Positions 56,120 through 64,000 of a stretch of DNA of 64,000 nt are shown here, piece after piece. This stretch comes from Diospyros lotus. Taxonomy: Eukaryota; Streptophyta; Magnoliopsida; Ericales; Ebenaceae. The DNA lies in NCBI RefSeq assembly GCF_014633365.1, contig NC_068351.1, forward strand, positions 21,441,366-21,505,365. The letters run 5' to 3'. The notes beneath the pieces were generated by a model. That model did no database searches. It worked only from the letters and a program-made list of their open reading frames with translations, and was not told where the DNA came from. Every line of letters begins with the position of its first letter. Position 1 is the first letter of the stretch. The translations under genes and the position numbers were made by a program.

Positions 56120-57893
56120 AATCCAGAATAACTCCCAGTGACATCTTTTTTTCAGAGGAGGATATGAGAGAGGTGCGTTGTCCCCACAACGATGCTCTTA
56201 TGGTCCGAGCTCGAATTGGAAATGTTGAAGTGTGAAAGATTATGGTTGATACAGGCAGCTCAGTAAATCCATAAAATGGCTCTGGGGACTCAGACCGCCA
56301 AGCTACTGTGATTACGGACTTCTTGATCATTGACTCCCCTTCTGCGTATAACGTTGTCATGGGGAGACCCGCCATGAACGACTTAAATTTGGTCATCTCG
56401 ACAAAATCATTGACCGCCAAATTCCTAACTCCGAATGGGACTAGATGCATCAGAGGCGAACGATATTTAGTGAGACGTTACGAGGAGGCTTTGAAAATGG
56501 GATTCAAAGGAAAGAAAGTCAACATTGTCTCACGAAAAGGATCGCAAGGCATAATCGAGAAAGGAGTCAGTCATGACTTGGATCCACGCGAGGTGGATTG
56601 TGATCGAGCTGCAGGGCTTGTAGGCGAGCTAGAAGATGTTGTGGTTAGTAGCACTGATACCGAAAGGTGTCTCAAGTTGGGTAAGGACTTTTTTCTTGAA
56701 GTAAAGACTCAATCGACCAACTGTCTTAAAGCAAACCTAGATGTGTTCGCCTGGAACCACGAAGATATGGTGGGAATAAATCCAGATGTGATGATGCACC
56801 GGCTCAACATAGATTCCGACCGCAAGCCGGTCCGCCAGAAGAAAAGGCCTATGACTGTAGAGAGTTATGAGGCCTTGAAAGAAGAAATGGGCAAACTATT
56901 GGCAAACAAGTTCATCAGAGAAGCCCATTACCCGGTCTGGGTAGCTAATCCGGTTCTGGTGAAAAAGAAGAATGGGAAGTGGAGGACCTACGTGGACTTT
57001 ACCGACCTAAATAAAGCCTACCCAAAAGAAGAATGGGAAGCCATTTGGGGCATGGATCTAATTGGCCTTCTCCCAACAACCCGTGGTGGATGCAAGCATG
57101 CTATAGTAGCAGTTGATTACTTCACCAAATGGGCGAAAACGAAGGAGCTCGCACAAATATCCACAACAAAAGTAGAGAGGTTTGTTTGGAGTAATATCAT
57201 TTGTAGGTTCAGAGTTCCCCAATAGATAATTACAGATAATGGGACCCAGTTCCCTAGCGAGCAGTTCATCTAGTTCTGCGAATTGCTGGGGATCCAAAAG
57301 AGTTTTTCGATGGTGGATCATCCTTAAGCTAATGGTCAAGTTGAAGCTATTAATAAAATAATCAAGCAGATCTTGAAGACGAAGCTGGAAGCCAGAAAAG
57401 GAGCCTGGGTAGACGAACTACAAATGGTACTTTGGGCCTACCGAACAACAGCTAGGACCACAACGGGAGAAACTCCTTTCTCTATGGTTTATGGATTTGA
57501 GGCGATGATCCCTGCAGAGAATGAGGTGATCAGTCAACTAAGAGCCACCTTCAACCTCGAAGACAATAACCAATTATTGGCCACAAATCTTGATATACTC
57601 GACGAAGCGATGGAGTTAGCTCGCATAAGAGTGGTTATCTATCAATAGCGGATTGCAAAGTATTACAATCAAAATGTTCGAGTTCGGTGCTATAGGGTCG
57701 GTGACCTCGTGTTGCGTCTTATTTTTCCTGGAGCTCGGAAGGCCAGCGACGGGGCACTAGGCCCGAACTGGGAAGGCCCTTATATTATTAAAGAAAACCT
57801 GGGCAATAGAGCATATCACCTGGCAGATATGAATGGAGCTATTCTTCCATGAGCTTGGAATGTGGAACACCTCAGACCATATTTCCAATAAGC
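56120..57893 (+). pseudogene. Protease - RT(N-term) - integrase fusion (element K)
   Basis: The protease site near 56245 reads VDTGSSVN, then the sequence is cut. An ORF from 56308 covers the protease end (YNVVMGRPAMNDLN), the RT N-terminus (VWVANPVLVKKKNGKWRTYV, DLNKAYP) and then jumps near 57020 straight into integrase (WEAIWGMDLIG). The RT catalytic core, RNase H and the integrase zinc domain are missing, yet the frame stays open across the junction. Integrase continues with the first Asp (57054), ITDNGTQF (57230), GQVEAINK with the Glu (57340), and a C-terminal part to about 57890. It is interrupted by stops at about 57223, 57271 and 57646. Confidence 0.85.
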
Positions 57894-58063
57894 AACGTCT
57901 TTCCTTTGCATGATGTTTGACTGATGTTCTGCTTATGCTGACATTGCTCCGTTAATGAGCTGAATTAATTATCATTGCCATCAGCACTTATTATCTATGT
58001 TTTTCGATAAATGTTAAAGTGGTAAGAAATAATTCTAATTCGGGGTTAAAAGGCTATGGTTTG

Positions 58064-59467
58064 TGATCGAGACTGTCGAACCTCGATGATTGTAAAAATA
58101 TATTTCGGATCTGCAGCAAGGGTGCGACCCCAAAGTCGTCTCTCAAAGGAACCTCAATACAAATCTGTCATGACAAGAACTGAACGAGGGGGTTTTTTGA
58201 TGAAAAAGAAAGTATGAAGATTGAGTAAAAATATAAAAATGAAACTGTCTATGGATCCAAATGCAACCAGTTACAAATCTTTCCCTTAAACCAGGTTTTC
58301 ATCATCCCTTCTTATAGATTAGATCTAGCCGAGTTTCAACACCCAAAATCTGCATAAATAAATCTCCAACAACCGTCTAGAGATCAAATCAAAGCTGATA
58401 TAAAAAATCAAAGAAAACCTCATTCAATCAGTCTACCAATTTTAATCTTCATTCACACAGATTCCAAAACCTAGTATCCATAACCATCCATACCAAGTTA
58501 TTTGTTTCTGCTTCTTTCCTTCGTGTGTTGTATCAACCGACTATAACATTAAAACCGCAATATAGAAAAGAGAAATCCACCCCGTATATGTTCATACAAC
58601 CGTCTTGAACATGCACTAGAATAAGCGGAAAAGAAGTAGAGAAAACTTAAAACAAATATAATTGAGATTCAAACCAGATTTCGTAGAAGCTTTCGGGATT
58701 CAAACCACGGAATAAGTTTGGATTTGCAACTGATTACAAGTGTTTAGCCCTCCATGGAGAAGAAAACAAAAATAGAGAAAAAACGGATACTGTTCGTGAG
58801 ACAAAAAAATATATATCTCTCCACCTAATGGCCTCCTAAGGTGCTTAAATAGAGCTTAAGGAGGAAACCCTAGGTTACCACAACTTCACAGCCTATTTCG
58901 AATATGATAACATGCGTTCTGGGCTTCGGCCCCTTCATAAAAATTGTAGATAATGAAGAGTAGATGAATTTGGGATTTTTAATCACTTTATTTTGATATC
59001 GGACGCCCAAGTTATGGCCTTTTAAAGAATCAGTGTCTAGTGTAGCTTTCCTAATTTAACCCAGTTATCTGGTCCAGACTTTGAAGCGATGTTTGGAGGC
59101 CCAAATGAACTCTGATTTGGACAAACCATACCATTACAGAAAGCCTAAGAAGTCCTCTACAATATCTCTGAAGACATCATTCACGTTATGGGATTATAAC
59201 TTAGCCAAAAATTTGAAATAAGCACAGAAGGTCAAATCTGCCAGCACACTTTTGCTTCTTTGTCTCCAATCTCCTTGTTTTCCTTCTTTCCATCAAAATT
59301 CCTTATGACCCAGGAAGCCCTAATCTGTCCAAAATAAAATAAAATAGTGTGAAACCCAATTCTTATAAAATAAAATAAAACGAAATCAAGATGAATAAAA
59401 TGACACAACTAACGTGCAAAAAGACTAAATATGAGGGCTAAATAATATGAAAATATGCGCTCTATCA
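58064..59467 (-). mobile_element. Solo LTR in element K
   Basis: 1,404 bp with TGATCGAGAC ... CTCTATCA ends and a perfect GTTTG duplication (58059-58063, 59468-59472). Same family as 25391-26654: both share the opening block with AGGGTGCGACCC-type sequence and the last 100 bp almost identically. No coding content. Confidence 0.88.
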
Positions 59468-59472
59468 GTTTG

Positions 59473-59899
59473 TGAGCTGGGGCCCATTCAACTTGGACAA
59501 CATGCCATGGTTTGTCGCTTATCTGAGCATTCATCTTAGTCTTTTCCCTAGGTCATGGTCAGCGAACCAGAGCCCATTCATCTTGACCACGGTGTCATGG
59601 TTTGGTGCCTGTTAAGCCATCACCTAGGCTAAAAACTTATAAGTCATGGTTCACTAGCTAGGGTCCTCTTATCTTAACAAAAGTCATGGATTGCAACCTA
59701 CTTCGGTGTTCATCTTAACCTCCGCTAAAGCCCTTAAAAGTTATGGTACGTTAATTGTGAACTAAAAGCGTCCTTGAGTTGATTAAATTCAAACTCATGT
59801 GTAATCTTTGTGTTCAACTTCTAGCTTACAGCAAATGATGAAGAAACAAAAATTCGATTGAATGAGAAAAGTACATTGTTTTCTAAATCCAAGTACAAG
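59473..59899 (+). other. Non-coding 3' region of element K
   Basis: Resumes element K after the solo LTR. It contains loose repeats of a roughly 60-80 bp unit around CATGGTTTG and CCCATTCATCTTGACC. No ORF recognised. Confidence 0.45.
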
Positions 59900-61207
59900 A
59901 AATGAGCAAGAAAAAGAAAAAGTCCTAATGGCCTGGAGAAGCTGGGCTCGAAGCAGCCGCATCTTGAAGAGTTGGATTGCCGGCATCTTCAATTGAGGGG
60001 TCAACCACTACCTGATCGGGTTCGGTCTCAGTAGCGACGACTCTGGAGCTCACGGCATCGGCGACATATTTCTTCACCGCCTCCACTATTTCCTCGCCGA
60101 AGTCACTTTCCACAAAGTGAAAACAAACGCACTGCAGATGTCAAACTCGACCTCCTCACGCTCCGTCACGACCCGAACCTCGACATCGACCTTCAGTTGC
60201 TTGACCTCCTTTCTGCCACTTCAACTCGCTGCCGGGCCTGCTCAAAGTCATCTCACGTTGCTGCTAGCTCTGCCTCAGCCTTATTTAACTTCGAAGTGGC
60301 TTGGGAACAGGCCGAATCGAACAACTGCTTCTGGCGGTACAACTCATCTTTGACCTCCTTCTTGGCCCTCTCGGCCTCCCTCACCCGGTTCTCCAAGCCC
60401 CTGACCATATTCTGGTACTTCTTAGACTCACAGGTCATGAAAGCCAAGTTCTCATCCAGCTTTTTCTTATCCTTTCTCAGTACCTCGACGACAACCTCGA
60501 GCTTCTCTTTTTCCTTGATGGCTCAAGCTCTTTCTTCTTTCTGCTTGAAGATGCCCAAGGAAGCCTATAGGGCTTGAGAGGCCAGTACATTTGAAAGAGA
60601 TAAAACAAGAAGTACGAGAGTGGGTAAAGAACCTTACCAAAAGATTGTGGTGATCAACATAGTTATCAAACACATCACCCGATACTTCCCTCTTATCCAG
60701 GTTCTTGGTATAATTACCAAGAACCTTATCCAAGCTATCAAGGAGGGGACGAAGTACGTCCCATTAGCTACGACCTCAGATGCACTCGACTCTATAAAAG
60801 TGTTTTCCTTCTTCCTCTTGTCATCCTAGGCATGCTGAATGGCCTGCGAGGTCGGATGAGCTTTCCTTTTACCCCCGAGAGCCTCCTCATGAACCACGAA
60901 CTTGCCACGATTTTCTGTAGTCATTGCTGTCGCACGCTGAGGAAACCGTGCCAGTCAGTGCGGGGTCTGGACCAGGCAGAGTGACGAGGTCGCGGCTCCC
61001 GCTAGCCACCTCAGCGTGGGATTCCACCATTTGGGTTTTGGCAGGAGAGGATGCCACGCGGATGACCTCAGGTAAGCTTGAGATCGCAAAAGAGCCGGGC
61101 CTCTCGAGCTGAAGCTTCATTGCTTCTGATGATGAAGACAAGGCCCCGAAAGGGACTTCTCGGTGAGTTCTACTTTCCCTAACTAGACTCCCGTTGAAGT
61201 CTATCAT
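59900..61207 (-). pseudogene. Antisense coiled-coil ORF of element K
   Basis: Reading opposite to gag-pol, pieces give a Ser/Val-rich N-terminal part (61207-60890), then VLGNYTKNLDKREVSGDVFD (60720-60660). A long coiled coil follows (60447-60253, VRGLENRVREAERAKKEV...) and an acidic C-terminus (60113-59925, ESDFGEEIVEAVKKYVADAV). Frameshifts or introns separate them. Antisense ORFs between integrase and the 3' LTR are known in Tat-lineage elements; the product's role is unknown. The upstream part is cut off at 61368. Confidence 0.55.
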
Positions 61208-61368
61208 GTCAAGGACCGACTCTATCTCTCTTTAGCCTCGAATTCCTACGTCCCCCTTCCTGATTTCTTTGAGGTCGAGAGGAGGAGCGAGTTGATAGTC
61301 TCAGAGTAAGAAATCGGAGAGCTCGCTATTGTCCTCGTCTGTCTTTTCCTTGGAAGCCTGTTGAAGTG

Positions 61369-63071
61369 TAACGACCCATTAGAGGGTCTAGATTTTATTT
61401 AGACATTATTTAATTTCTTATTTATTTTATTTAAGAGATTTTGCCAATTAATAGTTTAATGTGGCAATCTAAGGATTTCTTGAGTGAGAATTAACATTTA
61501 GATGGCATTTATTTAAGAGGAAATAAATGCAAAAGCATGAAGGTAATTGAGGAATTTAAGGGTATTTATTCAAGTACTAATTCCTTATTGATTAGAATTA
61601 TTAATTATTAATATCATGTGATATTAGGAGATTAATGTTTCCGTGCGTGAGTTGATTAGGAAGAGTCTCTAAGTTTTAATAGGAGATTGAGATGGCTTCC
61701 AGGGCTTCCTATATATATTTAGCCATAAGCCTTATTTTTCTCTCATGTCGTAGAGAGGAAGGTCTGTGCAGAAGCAGAGGATTAAAGAAGTTCGACAGTG
61801 AGTCTTGCATAAGAGAAGTTAGTTGCAATCGTGTGATTTGATCAGAGTTTTATAAGGCAAGTATCTATCCCTGTAAACCTTTCTTATGGGATTATGATTC
61901 AGTATTACTCTCAGTTATTCAAGATTAGTCAGTCTATTTTTCTCATAGTTTAACAGTTGCAAATATATATATATATGTGCGTTAAACAGTGTGTGCATGA
62001 AGATGATATGCATAATTCTTTATAGCGATTCTTTTAAATAGGATCTTCGAATCATGTTAGCGTACGTTTTCAGATTAAACAAGAGTCATCGTTTTTGTTC
62101 CCAGATCTTTATCAGTTTACATGCATATGTATATTCGCAGTTATATTAGCATCCAGTGAGTTTTTGATAAAGGATGCATAAATTCTTACAACATTTTCCT
62201 TCAGAATCGATCTTTGATTTAATCTTATGTTAGTTCGTGTCGATTGGGATTGGTCTCCCAAGATTTCTTTCGGAATGTAATAAAGTTGAGTTTTTTTATT
62301 CAAGATGAATCCTCAGTGTTATCGTAAGTTTTTCTCTTATGATGTATCAGACATTCGAATGAGTCCTATGTCATTCGAATGAGTCATGTGTTATCGTATC
62401 ATTCGTATATGTTTTTGAAGTTTTGAGTCTGTCATTCGAATGAGTCCTTGAAGATTTGAATAAGTTGTTGCTTTGTGTAGTCTAGCATTCGAATGAGTCT
62501 CTATGTCATTCGAATGACTCGTATGTATTCCATTCATTCATTCGAATGGGGTACTGTTGCATTTGAATGAGTTGCATTCTTCCCGTTCAAATGTTGGAAA
62601 ATTGCCAAATTCATTCGAATGAAATTGTGAGTCATTCGAATGAGTCTTTGAAAGATCTGAATAGCCTTTGTAATATATCATCTATCATTCAAATGAGTCT
62701 ATGTCATTCGAATGACCTTGGTGTAGTCTATTTTTTTTCATTCGAATGGGCTGTTGATTCATTCGAATTGCTCCCTTATGCTTCAACAGTCATCCGAATA
62801 GTATCATATGACATCCGAATGATTTCTAGTAAATTCTTAATGCAAGTCTTAAATTTAATATAAATATTCAATTCTTTAAATATTGAATTTTTATGCCAAG
62901 ATATGATAAAATCCAATATGCCATGCCCATACTCAGAAACTACAAAATATTTGTATTCCAATATATTGAAGATCAGATTACATGTTTAGCATTTATTATG
63001 ACATGTTCAGCATTATTTTGTGAGATTATGTGCATATATATATTTGTATGAGCATTGAGCATGACCTTTGT
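61369..63071 (+). mobile_element. Second copy of the L0 LTR family, interrupted
   Basis: Starts TGTAACGACCCATTAGAGG, matching the L0 start in reverse, with a TATA-like CTATATATATTTA at 61709-61721. Sequence after the array (62830-63070) matches L0 (28330-28590) in reverse. It is cut at 63071 by another LTR and would resume beyond the window. It interrupts element K's antisense ORF. Confidence 0.8.
62349..62825. repeat. CATTCGAATGAGTC word array
   Basis: Eleven exact CATTCGAAT copies plus about eight decayed ones (CATTTGAATG, CATTCAAATG, CATCCGAATG and similar) over 475 bp, irregularly spaced. Many are followed by AGTC. The core TTCGAA is a palindrome with central CpG. It occupies the same place in the LTR as the TCCGGA array of L0. 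Confidence 0.88.
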
Positions 63072-64000
63072 AACACCCCACCTCGCTGAGCATGTCACTA
63101 TAAGGGTATTTTCGGGAATCTTTCTTTTTTATATTAACATCATCACGCGCGGTGCTTCATGAATGACCTTCACATGCACACACAAGATCCCGAAAGCCCT
63201 AGTCTTGCCCGTTTAACTTAACAAGATCAATAATCATAACAATTAAACAAGACATATCACAACGCAGTGGACACATTAACATCAAACATCAAGGTTCTTA
63301 CATAGTATTTCCATAACAAAATATGTAATACAAATGACCAAATGATAACAACGTTATTGTACAACTGTTCATACACAAGCTGAAATACATACTAAAACCC
63401 AAAAGTTTACAATGACTATCAATCTAAGCACCGTTGACCTTCAACCGGCCATGTCCTTGCCCTCGCAACAGTCCCTGATTGGAACATTTGAACGTTCCAG
63501 GGGCATAACCCAGGTTAGATGACAAAACATCTAAGTGACAGCATGAAGCAGTTTACATAATGCATGAACAAACACACGAGCATGGCATACATAGACAAAA
63601 AGATATGCAACATGTCTATCTTGAGAAATCTCCCTGACATACTCAACCTCCCGTGGAAACATCTTCCACACACCGTTGGGGTTGACCTTGCCGCGACATA
63701 CTTAATCTCTCGAGTGCCCTACCGTGTCACTCGTTCACCAAGATTAACCTTGTCCCATTCTCAAGAAGACCTCATCCCGTCCCATACGGACCCAATAACG
63801 ACACGAAAATTAATACCCCGATGATATGAAATTCACACGCCATGCACCGACTCCTTTGTAAATAAAAACAGTTGATGCAATATACCACAGGTTCAATATG
63901 CAAATGATGCCACAAATACATAAGTAAAACGTCTTTGTAAGCATCCCAAGTCCAGGAGGGTATAACTGCTCACTAGAACCCACTACACACACCCGAAAAC
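63072..64000 (-). mobile_element. L3-family LTR, partial, runs off the right edge
   Basis: Starts TGTAACACCCCACCTCGC and aligns along its visible length with L3 (from 33942). It includes both hairpins (63481-63498 and 63515-63534) and the block ending in CTCACTAGAACCCAC. By comparison with L3 it reads minus. Whether solo or part of a full element cannot be seen. Confidence 0.82.

Larger units (their letters stand above)
53500..61368 (+). mobile_element. Tat-like Ty3/gypsy retrotransposon K, 3'-truncated
   Basis: Plus-oriented: 5' LTR (53500-54117, TGTTACGGGC...TTGACA), a TTTTGGCCC-type primer site just after it, gag, protease-RT-integrase, a long 3' region with an antisense ORF, then truncation by the LTR starting at 61369. 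A solo LTR sits at 58064-59467. The Gag type and the long region between integrase and the 3' LTR fit the Tat lineage. The coding genes carry stops and a large deletion. Confidence 0.75.

Noticed and set aside
62349..62825. CRISPR-like array of repeats
   Set aside because: Repeat units are short and degenerate, spacers are irregular, and the context is a plant LTR. No Cas genes, and CRISPR is not expected in plant nuclear DNA.

Overview
This window is from a nuclear plant genome. The evidence is a two-exon plant tetraspanin gene, LTR retrotransposons primed by plant initiator tRNA-Met, a Cassandra-type element with 5S rRNA sequence in its LTRs, and CACTA and hAT debris. I see only one convincing host gene, the tetraspanin at 43.5-45.3 kb on the minus strand. 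Nearly everything else is transposable-element sequence, mostly broken by stops, frameshifts and nesting. The species cannot be named from the sequence; an angiosperm, probably a eudicot, fits.

Layout. 0-2.4 kb: Ty3/gypsy debris (gag start, tRNA primer site, LTR piece, protease-RT) cut by a CACTA end. 2.4-2.83 kb: an LTR-like promoter. 2.87-15.3 kb: the remnant of a SIRE-like Copia element (B), interrupted by a full 9.86-kb SIRE-like Copia element (A, 3959-13820, target duplication ATTTG). Element A has gag, pol and a third ORF, all damaged. 15.6-20.7 kb: two inverted copies of a gene resembling the 'putative gypsy type transposon' family, facing outward from shared LTR-like promoter DNA. 20.7-24.75 kb: a Copia remnant (G) split by a long LTR. 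24.77-42.2 kb: Copia element H (409-bp LTRs, target duplication GTTAT), which holds a six-level nest of insertions. 43.5-45.3 kb: tetraspanin. 45.8-53.1 kb: two hAT-type MITEs, a SIRE-like LTR, a third gypsy-type-transposon gene copy and a CACTA remnant. 53.5-61.4 kb: a Tat-like gypsy element (K) with an in-frame loss of most of RT and an antisense coiled-coil ORF. 61.4-64 kb: one long LTR interrupted by another that runs off the window.

The nest is H > L0 (27602-39880) > L1 (29187-39081) > Cassandra (33436-38082) > L3 (33942-37916) > L4 (35314-36821). L2 (30308-32853) also sits inside L1, and another solo LTR (25391-26654) sits in H. Each level has a perfect or 4-of-5 target-site duplication, so the insertion order can be read directly.

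The most unusual signal is a set of short-repeat arrays inside LTRs of unrelated families. Their words are family-specific palindromes, mostly with CpG at the centre: GTCGAC in Copia A and B, TCCGGA in L0, TTCGAA in the L0-family copy at 61.4 kb, and a TCGA/CTCGAG-type core at 48 kb. Two copies of one LTR family carry different but still palindromic words at the same place. In element A the GTCGAC array lies just upstream of the LTR TATA box and recurs, again next to a TATA box, just upstream of the third ORF. This suggests a repeated recognition site linking LTR and ORF3 promoters, possibly with an element-encoded or host factor. The binding factor and any function are inference.
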